DNA from: Niebla homalea
Taxonomy: Eukaryota; Ascomycota; Lecanoromycetes; Lecanorales; Ramalinaceae
DNA length: 64,000 nt
Reading direction: 5' to 3'
NCBI GenBank assembly: GCA_019925105.1
Contig: JAHGAU010000019.1
Coordinates: 434,001-498,000 of the forward strand
Below, one piece after another: positions 37,354 through 49,892 of the stretch; position 1 is the stretch's first letter, and each line of letters begins with the position of its first letter. A program made the position numbers and the translations under genes. Below the pieces are notes generated by a model that saw only the letters and a program-made list of their open reading frames with translations, did no database searches and was not told the DNA's origin.

Positions 37354-40300
37354 TTATTAATATAATTAAAATTATTTTTTTAAGTTTTAATTAAGTAATA
37401 ATTTAATTAAAAAATAGTTTAAATATTAATATAAAGATTTTTAACTTTAATATTAAAATAAAGGTTATCTTATAAACGTTATTAATCAATTTTAAGTATT
37501 AATTTTAAACTTTTTATAAATATTAAATAAGTTTATTTTTATATTTAAAAATATTTTTAAACGTTTATTAAACAGTTATTATGTACGTTATAAACGGTTT
37601 TATTATTATTTCATAAATTATTTTAAACTTTTATAAAATAACTTTTTACGTTAATATTATAAGGTAAATAAAACCTTTTTTTTATATTATTAGTTTTCTA
37701 AAAAAATTTTTATATAATTTTTTAATTTAACTTTTTATGAACTTAAAAATTAAAAACCTTAATATTAACTTTTAGTTTTGTTATAACTTTATTTAAATTT
37801 ATTATAATTAATATACTATATAACTTTAAGTTTTTGATTATACAAATAAGTTTATACTTATATAATATAAATTAAGTATTATACGTTCTTATTTATCATA
37901 AATAAACTTTATAAATTTATTTTAACTTTAAATAATTTATATAAATTAATATATTATAAGTTAGAAAGTAAGTTTTATTAATAAAGCTTTTTATTTAAAC
38001 CTTTTATTTTAATTTTATTAACTTTTTAATTAACGAATTATTAAAAAAAAAAAGAATAAAATTAAAAAAATAAATAACTTTTATAATATTTTAATTATAA
38101 TTAATTTTATTAAACTTGTTATTTAATTTAAGTTAATTAATATTACTTAATTATTTAAAAAACTTTTTATTCAATTTATAAAGAAAAATAATATTTTTTA
38201 TGCCGTAAATTATAAAGTATTCTTTAATAATTTATTTTATTAAAATTTTTAATAATATTTAAAATTTTTTTTAATAATATTTAAAAAAAAAATAATTATA
38301 TATTTCTTTTTATAACCTTATATTATATATATATTATTTATTAAACTTTTTAAATTCATTTCTTTTAATTTCTTTTTATTTATACTTATTTATTAATTAA
38401 GGAAAAGCCCGTATTTTTCCGTATAATTATTAAGGATTTTTATAATTATTATTTTTAAGATTTTTATTAACGTATAAAGGAATATAATTAATTTATAAAA
38501 AATTTTATTTTTAAATAATTTAATTTAATTAATTTCTTAAGGATAATTATTTTAATTTCCTTAAATTTATAAAAATAATAATTAACTTTAAAATAAACTT
38601 AAAATAAAAAAATAAAGGTTTTCTTAAATAATAATATTATTATTAATAAAAATTTATTCGGAATTCTATTTAATTTAAAGACTTTTATTTTCTTTAACTT
38701 ATTAATCGTTTTATTTATTATTTTGAACGTTATTTCTTTATTAATATTTATTGGATCGGAATATAATTATTATTTTGAACGTTATTTCTTTATTAATATT
38801 TATTGGATCGGAATATAATTATTATTTTTAAAGTTATTTCTTTATTAATATTTATTGGATCGGAATATATGGTTTTTTCAATATCCGTTAAATTAATATT
38901 TAATAAAGGGGGAAAGAAAACCCCCTTCAGGGTTTTAATTTTACCGTTAAAGGTATTAATTATTATATTATTAAACCCATTAAAAAATAAGAATTTCAAA
39001 TTAAATTTGAATTTCTTATTTTACTTTTTATTATATTTTAATAATTTTTATACCTTATAAGGGGAAGTAATTAAGTTATAAATTATTAACCGGAAGTGTA
39101 TTTACTTAATTTTTTTTAATAGTTTTCTCCTTTTTCTTTTAAGCTTTTTTTAATTATATAAGTATTTCTTAATTTTTATATTTGATAATTTATTTAATTA
39201 ATATTTTTATTTTTATAATTATTATTATATACTTTTTATTTTAATAAATTTTTATTCTTTAAAACGGTTTTATTATTAAAACCGTTACGTTAATTATTTC
39301 GTTTAATACTTTTATTGTTTACTTTATAAAGAAATTGATTTAATCCTTATTGTTTAATTAAGGAAACTTTATTAATTACGTTATTACTTTTTTAATTTTT
39401 ATATATACTTTAACTTCGTTAACCGTTTTTTACGTTTTCCTTATTAATATTAATAACGTTATGTTAATTAATTAATTTAAAATTATTTATATTAATAAAT
39501 AATTTAAGTTATATTTTAAGTTTTCTTAAAGCTTATACGCCGTTATTATATTAATAATCCTTTCTATATTAAACGTTACATCGATTACTATCTTAAATCC
39601 CCGGTTTTATTATATTATAATACCTTAAGGTATTAATAATAAAAATTTAAACGTTATAATAACTATTAATAATTCCTTTAACTCAATATAATTAATTTTA
39701 CGGTTTTCCTTATTTAATATATTATAATAAAGGTTAAAGTCTTTTAATATAATATATTTACCGGGTAAAAATATAATATTTTTAAGTATTAATATTATTA
39801 AGGGTTTTACTTTATTAATTAACGGCGGGTTATATATATTATAAATACTTAAATTATTTTTTATATTTTTTTTGGTATAATCCGGAACGTATATAAGTTC
39901 TTATTATAATAAATAACGTTTTAATTATTTATGTTTAACCTTTTATTTATAAAGAAATATATTTGGGTTATTTTATTCATATTAAATATTAACTGAAACT
40001 CCTTATCCGGGTTAATCGAAAAACATATATATAAACTATATAATAGCTTTTATATTATTATAATATTAACGTTTTTTATTTCTTTAAATTTAAATATTAA
40101 TAATATTACCTTAATTACCTTATTTCATACGTTATATTATATTACTTTTAAAAATATTAATATATTGTATATTAACTTTTATTGAAATTTCCTTATTAAT
40201 TTTTATTTAGGTTACCGGCCCCTTACTAAAGTTAAATATTATTTATTTTAGCTTTTTTATAATTATTATAAGCACTTTAAGGTAACCAAATTTAAAAATT

Positions 40301-42021
40301 AATATTATAATAAGCTTTTTCTTTTTTATATTGTTTATTACGGCCTTTTACGCGTTTTTATTTAATTAACTTTATTTTTATTTTAAGACTATTTTTAATT
40401 AATTTATTAAGAAAATTTTATATGAATTATATTATTAAATTTTAACGGTTATCTTAGTTTCTTTATATTTAATTTCCTTAATCTTTATTAAATATTTTAA
40501 GTTTTGTACCGGGTATTTATCCTTCCCGTATACTATATATTTATATACGTTTTTAATAAGGTCTTTATTTATTAAGTTTATATATTTATACGTATTATAT
40601 CCTTTAATATATATTATATATTTTATATTATTAAAATAGTTTATAATGATATACCCGTATCTTTAATATTTAAAGTATTAATAAATATCCGTTATTTTAT
40701 TTTATAATTAAATTAATTTAAGAAACTTTTCTTTAATAATCCTTTTTTTTAAAATATTATTATATATTTTCGTTAACGTTATATTTAATATAATTATAAA
40801 GTACTTCTCTATTTATCTTAAGGTATCCAGTTTCTTTATTAATAAAGAATGCTTATAATTAATGATTTCTGGGATAAAAAACCGTATTCTCCTTTTTTAT
40901 ACGTTTTAAAGTAAGCTTTTTTTCTGCTTTTATAAAACGCGTTAAATATATTTTATTTATCGTAATAATAAATAATTATTTTAATACCTTTACCGTCTTA
41001 AATCTATTTTTATTAACTTATATTTTCAACTTCTTTAAGCTTTTTTTTACTTTTAAAAACGTTATATTAAAAACAATATTTTCGCTTTATACTTTATATA
41101 TAATAATAATTTATTCTGTTAATAACTTTCCCGTTACTTTAAAGGCCTTTATAAGTTATAAAAGATTTATTTTTATAACGGTATTCCTTTCTTTTTCAGT
41201 TATTAAACGGATCGTTACCGTCCTTATTTTTAACGCTGCTGCCTTCTTTTTAACCCGTACCGTTTCCTTTTTAAATATTATATATTTTTTCTTTACGGTT
41301 TTTACCGTTCAAGTTTCTTTTATTTAAGAAGCTTTTATTATTGCTTTTTTAACTTATATGTTTACCATTTTTAATATTATTTTTTAAGCTTTTTTTAATT
41401 ATTTTAATTATTTTAATTTTAATTTAATTTTTTTATAGAAATCTTTCACTTTTACTTTTTATAGTTTTATTCATAATATTAATTAAGTTTTTAACGTAAT
41501 AACCATTTACTTTATTATAAGTAATCCGTTTAAGGCCTTTATTATCTCTTCTTTTATTTTAACTTTTTACGTATTATTTTTTTTATTTTTTATCTTTAAT
41601 TATTTATAAGTTTATTATTTTTACCGTTTTAACCTTTATTTTATATATTCTTAATACCGTTACTATTATTTTTACTTTAGGTATATTTATTATCTTTTCT
41701 CTTTATTATTATTACTGTTTTAATTTCTCTAATACTTTTTTTATTTACTTTTTTTTATATATATTTTACGTATTTCTTTATACATATTTTATTAATTATA
41801 ATTCTTTTATTTAATTTAATAATTATTTATTACGTTATTATTGCGTTATTTATATAACTCCTTATTATTTTTATTAATATAAGTTACTTACCCATATACT
41901 CTTTTATTCTTAATTATTATATTATTTACGTTTATTATAATTAAGGTATTAACCTTACTGTTATCTAAGTTATACGTATATGCATTATTTTGGACCTCTG
42001 GGGTCCCTTTGTTCGTCGCTA
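37354..42021 (-). mobile_element. LINE F, main segment with ORF2 N-terminus, ORF1 and 5' end (minus strand)
   Basis: On the minus strand it starts at about 42021 with ATAGCGACGAACAAAGGGAC (ATG to ATA), an almost un-RIPed 5' end. ORF1 zinc knuckle 1 is at 40636-40677 (C-X2-C-X4-H-X4-C pattern, residues turned to Tyr). Endonuclease and RT regions follow down to 37354. The open stretches at 38793-39060 on both strands are shadows in the endonuclease-RT linker. A 52-bp sequence is triplicated at 38717-38877. Confidence 0.88.
38717..38877. repeat. 52-bp tandem triplication inside LINE F
   Basis: The block containing TTATTTCTTTATTAATATTT and ATTGGATCGGAATATA occurs three times at 52-base spacing. 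Other LINE copies have it once, so this is a local tandem amplification after insertion. Units 1 and 2 are identical apart from their edges; unit 3 has G-to-A/C-to-T type differences (TTTTTAAAG for TTTTGAACG). Confidence 0.92.
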
Positions 42022-42049
42022 TCCTTCTCCTTCGTTAAGGAGATTATTT

Positions 42050-43125
42050 AATAATTAAAAAAAGTCTAAAACCGATACTTAAAAATAATTAATAACGCTT
42101 ATAAAACGATTTCTAAAAGTTTTATACGAGCGATTTAATTATCTTTTAATTAAATAATCGTTTAAATAAAACTTAAAAAAGGTATATACCCAGTTATATT
42201 TATAAAGAATAAACGTATTTAATTAAACTTTAAGAAGTCTCGGATAAAAAAAAATTAAAAAAAATACCTATCTTTTCCATTAAGGTAAAGTTAAAGTAAA
42301 TTAAAAAGGAAATCGATTTAGTTTATATTTAAGAAATTAATATAAGTACGTATAAACCGTTACTTAATATAAAAGAAATAAAAATTATAAAAATTATAAA
42401 AATAAAAATAATAATAATCGTTAAATAAATTAGGACGTAATAAACTAAACGTTAATATAAATATAAAGGATTAATCCCTTAAAAATAATAATACTTTATC
42501 TTTAATAATAAAGAAATTATTAATAAATACTTTTACCGTTACGGGATTATAATGAAAAATAATAATACGTTAATAATTTAACTTTAAACGGGTAAGAACG
42601 GGTTAACTTATTTCCTTTTTATTATACATATCGGTAATTAAATAAACGTTAATTACTGATACGGATAAAGGAAGTAGAATATAGTTTACGTATTTATCTT
42701 ATACTTATTATTTACGGAATTTAAAACCGGATTAATTAAAAAAGCGGGGATAAATAATTACCGTAAAATACTTTTCATAAGATAAAATATCCCTGCGGTT
42801 ATAAAGTTTATAATATTTATAAATTTATTACGTTAATTTAATTTTATTAATAAAACAAACGAAATCGTTGAAGACTTTATAAAGAAGGCTTATTACCGGT
42901 TAAAAAGGAAAAGGAAGGATAAATACCGGTTACAATAATTATATAAACCGGAAAATATATTTTATAACCGGAAAGATACGATAATAAACGCTTATTAAAA
43001 GTCCTTAAAAAAACGGCCGCGATAATAAAGCGGGAGAATAAATACGATTAAAACAGTAATAATATACGTATTAATAAAGGTATTTAAAGGTATTATTTAA
43101 AATATTAATATAAAACGGCAAAGAG
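42050..43125 (+). mobile_element. LINE 3' fragment, copy G (second 3'-end type)
   Basis: It matches the LINE from the RT C-terminal side (compare AAAACCGATACTTAA at 3480) to near the 3' end, but ends with TATTTAAAGGTATTATTTAA and AATATAAAACGG as in 16798-23885, without an AATC tail. 5' truncated as is usual for LINEs. Confidence 0.8.
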
Positions 43126-43130
43126 AAATG

Positions 43131-43375
43131 ATAGCGAGGAACAAAGGGACCCCAGAGGTCCAAAACGATACGTATACGTATAGCTTAGATAATAATAAGG
43201 TTAATATTTTAATTATAATAAGTATAAATAATATAATAATTAAGAATGAAAAAATATACGGATAAATGACTTATATTAATAAAAGTAACGGGGAATTATA
43301 TAAATAACGCGGTAATAACGTAATAAACGATTATTAAATTAAATAAGAAATTATAATTAATAAAATATACGCAAA
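43131..43375 (+). mobile_element. LINE 5' fragment, copy G2 (245 bp)
   Basis: ATAGCGAGGAACAAAGGGACCCCAGAGGTC is the family start (ATG to ATA). It follows the LINE for 245 bp and ends exactly at the left terminus of a foldback element. The LINE does not resume on the other side, so flanking DNA was lost or rearranged. Confidence 0.85.
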
Positions 43376-43834
43376 TACTCCCCCAACCGGGACGGTATTG
43401 GACGGGATTTGATTATGGTCTTCCCATACCGGCCGGTACGGTATAAGGGTATTTCCCGTTCCCGTACCGTCCCTATACCGCCGGTATAAGACCGGGAAAT
43501 GCTAAGATCCAGCAAAAATATTGTCCTTATTTTTAGTAAAAAACATACTATTTTTAATATTAAGCGAGCCGTTAAGCCTATTTAAAAGAAATATTCACTT
43601 TTAATATTGAATTTTTGGAATTTTTTTAATTAATTTTAAAGTATTTTAAGGTATATATTATTTATTTATATACTATAAATAGTAAAACGGTATCTTAGCA
43701 TTTCCCGGTCCCGTACCGGTCCTATACCGTTGTTACCGGTACGGGATAAGGGTACCCTTTCCCTATCCCATACCGGTCCCGTACCTATACCGTACCTATC
43801 CCGCGGGATTTATCCCGTACCGGTTGGGGGAGTA
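43376..43834. mobile_element. Foldback MITE 1 (459 bp), TACTCCCCCAACCGG termini
   Basis: The left arm (43376-43512) and right arm (43689-43834) are reverse complements: both end in TACTCCCCCAACCGG, and both carry GATCTTAGCATTTCCCGGTC or its near match at the inner edge. The arms are filled with variants of the motif TACGGGATAAGGG/CCGTACCGG. The central about 175 bp is AT-rich and has no coding capacity. The ends TACTCC match those of the element at 57961-58582, which has an 8-bp duplication, so a hAT-type non-autonomous element is likely. Here the 8-bp flanks differ, as expected after rearrangement. Confidence 0.85.
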
Positions 43835-43910
43835 CTTACCTCTCAGGTTCTCCATCCAAATCCCAGTGTTTTTCGGCCTGTTGCGGTAGGGGCATGCGGG
43901 CATCGGGCGT
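43835..43910. other. Unique GC-rich stretch between MITE 1 and the minisatellite
   Basis: It has normal CA/TG content, no RIP and no recognised motif. Confidence 0.4.
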
Positions 43911-44835
43911 CGCATCATAGTGAAGGGCCTGGTGAAGGGCTTAGTAAAGGGTTAGCAGTAGGTGAGGGTGCAGTAGGTGAGGGTGCAGTAGGTGAGGGTG
44001 CAGTAGGTAAGGGTGCAGTAGGTAAGGGTGGTGGTGCAGGTGATGGTAAGGGTGCAGGTGAAGGGTGCGGGTATGGGTAAGGGTAAAGGTAAGGGTGAAG
44101 GTAAGGGTAATGGTGAGGGTGAGGTAGGTGAGGTAGGTAAGGGTGATGAGGGTGATGAGGGTAGTAGTGCGGGTGGTAAGGGTGATGGTAAGGGTGTAAG
44201 GGTGATGGTAAGGGTGGTAAGGGTGGTAGTGCAGGTGAAAGTGGTGCAGGTGATGGTGATGGTGAGGGTGCAAGTGAGGGTGCAGGTGAGGGTGGTAAGG
44301 GTGGTAAGTGAGGGTGCAAGTGAGGGTGGTGAGGGTGCAAGTGAGGGTGCAAGTGAGGGTGCAAGTGAGGGTGCAAGTGATGGTGCAGGTGGTGGTAAAG
44401 GTGGTGATGCAGGTGATGGTGAGGGTGAGATTGAGGGTGATAAGGGTGATAGTGAGGGTGGTGAGGATGATGGTGAGGGTGGTAGTGCAGGTGAGGGTGA
44501 GAGTGAGGGTAAGGGTGATGAGGATGATGAGGGTGATGAGGGTGATGAGGGTGATGAGGGTGATGAGGGTGATGAGGGTGATGAGGGTGATGAGGGTGAT
44601 GAGGGTGATGAGGGTGATGAGGGTGATGAGGGTGATGAGGGTGATGAGGGTGATGAGGGTGATGAGGGTGATGAGGGTGATGAGGGTGATGGTACATATA
44701 TGGGTGATGAGGGTGGTAAGGGTGGTAGTGCAGGTGGTAATAAGGTGCAGGTAAGGGTGGTGGTAAGGTGCAGGTAAGGGTGGTGGTAAGGTGCAGGTAA
44801 GGGTGCAGGTGAGGGTAAGGGTAAGGGCCAAAATG
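43911..44835 (+). repeat. G-rich minisatellite (GGTGCAGGTGAGGGT-type units), about 0.9 kb
   Basis: Degenerate arrays of GTAGGTGAGGGTGCA, GTGGTAAGG and AAGTGAGGGTGC units are followed by about 18 exact GATGAGGGT units (44520-44690) and a terminal GGTAAGGGTG-type array. No stop-forming triplets fit the units, so several frames on both strands stay open for 100-300 codons (for example 43915-44697, 43941-44846 and 43952-44839 on minus, and 44028-44777 on plus). They would encode HHP, TLI, PSS, GDE or VMR repeats. The simultaneous openness of at least five frames shows that this is repeat, not gene. The array is untouched by RIP. Confidence 0.93.
44520..44690 (+). repeat. (GATGAGGGT)n 9-bp array, about 18 units
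   Basis: Essentially perfect units. GGG runs recur every 9 bases on the + strand, which satisfies the G3-N6 pattern for G-quadruplex formation. Confidence 0.95.
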
Positions 44836-46443
44836 TCAATAAACAAGGCCCAGCCTTACCACGGTAAAAAAATTTTTAAAAAAAAAGAAAGAGTCGTATT
44901 CGTAAAGCCGCGTTGACGCCGCGTTGACGCCGCATTGAAGCCACTTTAACGTTACTTTAAATTAAAAGCTATTTTAACGTCCCTTTAACGGGCCTTTTAA
45001 TTATAAGCCGCGTTAACTACCAGCTGACGTCACTTTCAGAATCATATAAGTTCCCTTAAGGTAATTATATTAATAAAAAAAATATTTATATATTCGCTTA
45101 ACTCCCTCGGGACGCTTTAATTAATAAAATTTTTATAATACTTAGATATATTAAATTGCTTTAAGGGATTTACGGTACTTTTAAGCACTCCGTTATTATG
45201 CTTATATAAACGATTATAAAGATTTTATTAATTTACGTTAATTTTAATTAAAGTTATTAACGTTGTTAACTTATAACTTATAAAAATTAATTTTAAAGCG
45301 TTACTTATCCGCCGCCGGATTAATCGTTATTTATAGGACGTATAAAATTAATAAATTAAGGATTACGTTTAAACCTTTTTAGTTAATAACGTAAAAGAAT
45401 ATTTTATATTATTTTTATTATCAATAATTAATTAAATAATATTATAATTAATAAACGTTATAATAAAAGATTTACTTATTATTAAGAAAAGCCGTCTATA
45501 CTAAAATAGCGGGGGTTAATTATAAGTCTTATTAAACCGTATATATTTATAAAATTAAATTTAAATAAGCTTTAATATTAATTAATATACTCAATAATTA
45601 AGAATTATCTTAAAAACTTATTTAACTTTTAATAATCAAAGTTATATATATTTTTAATTATCTTTTATTAATTTCAATTTTAAGGCGTTATCGGAGCTTT
45701 ATTGTTTTTTAATATATTATCCTTTTTATTATAGGATTTTACGTTTATTATTAAGATTTTATTCTATAAAACGGTAAACTAGTCGGATATATAATAACTT
45801 TTTCTATAATATATATAATACTTAACGTTTTCATTTATTTTAAAAGCGGCGTTAAAGTTTTTGAGTATAGTTTTACGCTTTTAACGGTAAGACTTATTTT
45901 TAATAAGGATATATATCGGCTGTAAGCCGTTAAAATTAAATTTAAATACCTTATTATTAAAACATTTACCTTTATTGGCTTTTTAATTATCATTAATTAT
46001 ATGCTTTAGGTTGTTCTTTTATATAATTACCGCTATTATAATATCGTTTTAAGTTTTTAATATTTTATTAATTATAATAATTTTAATTTTAAACTCCGGT
46101 AAAAGTTTTATAAAGAATATTTAAGTATAAAATTTATAATAATCTTAATAAGTCCTTTTCTATAATCTTTAAAATATTATGGAATTACGTTATTTTTTAA
46201 TTAAAACGTTACTTAATATCCTTAAAACGCTTATAATAAGAAAGCCGGCCGTTCTCCGGATTAATTATTAAGTTTAAGAGTTTATCTTTAAGCTTTTAAT
46301 AACTTATTTTGTTAATTTCTTCGTCCGGTAAGTTGAAGATTTTATAAAAAAAAAACCTTTAAATAAAAAACTTTTTTTTCTTAATAAAAAAAGTACTTAA
46401 AATAAAATACAAGTTATTTATTTTAGTTAATAAATGATATTTA
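44836..46443. other. Unidentified RIP-degraded repeat (1.6 kb)
   Basis: Begins with GCCGCGTTGAC tandem units (44907-44942) and then AT-rich, stop-filled sequence. It is not LINE and does not match the LTR elements. A loosely alignable minus-strand frame lies around 45700-45880 (NAAFKINENVKYYIYY-like) but I cannot assign a family. It ends at the GATT tail of the next minus-strand LINE. Confidence 0.5.
44907..44942 (+). repeat. 11-bp tandem repeat GCCGCGTTGAC x3
   Basis: Two exact units and one with two changes (GCCGCATTGAA). Confidence 0.85.
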
Positions 46444-49400
46444 ATTGATTGATTGATTTATACTACGGATTTAATTAAGTTAATTCCGGCGTTCCTTAAT
46501 AATTAATTATTAAGCCTTATTAATAACCGTAAAAACCTAATATCTATAACGTTAAGATTAAAAGCCGGTATTTATTTAACCTTTATTCTCGTTTTAAAGG
46601 ATAAAAAGCGTTTATAACCGTTTAAAGAATATATATTTATTTATACGCTTTTTCCAAGAAAACCTATAATAAGAAAACCTATAATATTATAAATAAGTCC
46701 TTTTAAGGGTTACCCTTGAACCTATTACTGTTTTATTTTTTTTTATAAATCCGCTTTATATTAATATTTTAAATAATACCTCCGAGTACTTTTATTAATA
46801 CGTACGTTATTATTATCTTAATTATATCTACCCTTTTATTCTATTATTACGGCTATTTTTTTTTTAAGATTTCTAATAAGTATTTATTATTATATTTTTT
46901 TAGCTATAGAATATACTTTCCGGTTTATATAATTACCTTTATGAATATTTACCCTTCCTTTTCCTTTTTAATTAATAGCGGGCCTTCTTTATAAAGTCTT
47001 TAATAACCTTATTTAATTTATTAATAAAATTAAATTAAAGTAATAAGCTTAATAACCGCCCGGATACCACCTTTTATAGAAAGTATTTTATAATAATTAT
47101 TTATTCCGGCTATTTTAATTCATCCCGTTTTAAGCTCCGTAAATAATAAATATAAAATAAAAATATAAGCCGTATCCTATTTGCTTTATTCATATTTATA
47201 ATTAATATCCATCCGGTTATTGACGTATATAATAAAGAGGAAGTAAGTTAATTCTTGAAATTATTAATATATATATATTTTTTTTTATAATCCTATAATA
47301 ACGGAAATACTTATTTATAATCTCTTTATTATTTAAGGTAAAATACCGCCGCTTTTGAGAATTAATCCTTTATATTTACGTTAATATTCGGTTTATTACG
47401 TTTTTATTTATTTAATAATTATTATTACTTTTATTTTTATAACTTTTTTAACCTTTACCTCCCTTATACTGGGCAGCGGTTTATAGGTATTTATATTAAC
47501 CTTTTAAATATAAATAAAGTTGATTTCCTTTTTAACTTATTTTAATTTTATTTTAATAAAAAAGGTAAATGTTTTTTTCTTTTTTTCTTTATTTAAGTTT
47601 CCTTAAAGTTTAAGCGGATATACTTATTCTTTATTAACGTAACCGGGTATATATTTTTTTTAAGTTTTATTTAAACGATAATTTAATTAAAAAATAATTT
47701 AATCGGTAATATAAAGATTTTTAACTTTAATACCGGGATAAAAATCGCTTTATAAATACCGTTGATTATTTTTAAGTATTAATTTTAAACCTTCTATAAT
47801 GATTAAATAACCTTTTTTAATATTTAAGGGTATTTTTAAATACGTATTAAATAATTACTATATACGTTATAACCGGTTTTATTATTATTTAATAAACTAT
47901 TCTAAACTTCTATAAAGTAACTTTTTACGTTAATATTATAAGGTAAATAAAACTTTTTTCTTATAATAATAATTTCTTTTAAATTTTTTTTACATAATCT
48001 CTTTAATTTAACTTTCCGTTAATATAAAAATTAAGAACCTTAATATTAATTTCCGGTTTTCTTATAACATTATTTAAATTTATTATATTTTTTATATTAT
48101 ATAACTTTAAATTCTTAATTATATAAATAAATTTATATTTATATAACGTAAATCAAGCATTATACGTCTTTATTTACCGTAAAGAGACTTTATAAACTTA
48201 TTTTAACTTTAAATAATTTATATAAATAAACGTATTATAAGTTAAAAAATAAATATTATTAATAAAGTTTTTTACTTAAACTTTTTATTTTAATTTTATT
48301 AATTCTTTAATTAACGGATTATTAAAGAAAAAGGATACCCTAGAAAAATAAATAAATTTAAAAATATTCCGATTATAATTAATTTTATTGGGTTCATTTT
48401 TTAATTTAAATTAATTAATATTATATAATTGCTTAAGAAGCCTTTTATTTAATTTATTAAGAAAAATAATATCTTTTTATTTTAAGGTATAAATTATATA
48501 GTAATCGTTAATAATTTACTATATAAAAAACTTTAATAACATTTAAAGAAAAAAGGCTTTTTACGTATTTTTTCCTATAACTTTATATTATATATACGTT
48601 ATTAATTAGATCTTTTAAGGCCGGTTCCGTGAACCTCCCTTTTTTAATATTTATTTATTAATTAAAAAGGAGTTTATATTTTTTTAACGTAATCGCTAAG
48701 GATCTTTACAATTACCGTTTTTAGGGCCTTCCTTAATATATAAATGAGTATAATTAACCTATAAGTTTTTATTTCTAAGTAATTTAACTTAATTAATTTC
48801 TTAAAGATAATTATTTTAGCTTTTTGAACTTGTAAAAATAATAATTAACCTTAAAATAAACTTAAAATAAGTAAATAAAAACCTTCTTAAATAATAATAT
48901 TATTATTAATAAGAATTTATTTAGAACTCTACTTATAAGGGCTTTATTTTTCTTTAACTTATTAATCGCTTTAATTATTATTTCCGGGGTTATTTCCTTA
49001 TTAATAGCTACCGGATTGGGATATATAACTCCTTTAAGATCCGTTAGGTCTGCGTTTAATAAAGAAAAGAAGAAAGTCTTTTTAAGAACCTTAATTTTAT
49101 TATTAAAGGTATTAATTATTATATTATCGGGCCTTTCAAGAGCCGGGAATTTAAAAATAAATTTATTTTTCCACTTTATTCCTTATTATACTTTATCAGC
49201 TTCTATATTCTATAAGGGGAAACCTTTAAATCGTAAATTACCAATTAAAAATATATTTATTTAATTTTCTTAATAATTTTTTCCCTCTTTTTTTAAGCTT
49301 TTTTTAATTATATAAATATCTCTTATTTTTTATATTTAATAGTTTATTTAATTAACGTTTTTACTTTTATAGTTATTATCGTATATTCCTTGATTTAATA

Positions 49401-49890
49401 AGTTTTAACTCTTTAAGATAATTTTATTATTAAGATCGTTACGTTAATTATTTTATTTAACGCTTTTATTACTTATTTTATAAAGAGGTTAATCTAGTTT
49501 TTATTATTTAATTAAGAAAGCTTTATTAATTAAATGATTATTTTTTCCGCCTTTATATATACTTTAACTTCTTTAACTGTTTTTTACGCCTTTTTTATTG
49601 GTATTAACGGCGTTACGTTAATTATCCAGTTGAAGGTTATTTATATTAATATATAATGCGAGTTATATTTCAGGTTTTTTAAGGCCTATATATTATTATA
49701 GCGTTAATAATTCCTTCCGTATTAAATATTGAATTAATTATTATCTTAAATCCCCGGTTCTTTTACGTTATAAAATCCTATAATATTAATAATAAAAGAT
49801 TAAATATTATAATAATTATTAATAGCTCCTTTAACTCCGTATAGTTAATTATACGGCCTTTTTCATTCTATATATTATAGTAAAGAGATG
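46444..49890 (-). mobile_element. RIP-degraded LINE, copy H (minus strand, 3' complete)
   Basis: It starts with the GATT tail and TACTACGGAT of the family 3' end and runs through ORF2 (RT region about 47700-48900) into the endonuclease. It ends at 49890 where a plus-strand copy begins. The + open stretch at 49016-49264 is antisense to the endonuclease-RT linker. The 5' part was not found on the far side of the interrupting copies. Confidence 0.87.
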
Positions 49891-49892
49891 GG

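Noticed and set aside
38793..39060. Overlapping open frames on both strands
   Set aside because: They sit in the LINE endonuclease-RT linker and its tandem triplication. Simultaneous openness on both strands shows chance.
44514..44835. Telomere or interstitial telomeric repeat
   Set aside because: Units are GATGAGGGT and GGTAAGGGTG, not TTAGGG, and they lie within the window rather than at an end.
43915..44846. Long open frames with HHP, TLI, PSS, GDE and VMR peptide repeats on both strands
   Set aside because: At least five frames are open at once because the minisatellite units contain no stop triplets. No promoter or start context, and no non-repeat domain.
49016..49264. 82-residue + frame and similar short frames at 55408-55623 and 61000-61218
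   Set aside because: Antisense or boundary-crossing readings of LINE and TRIM-like sequence. No domain.
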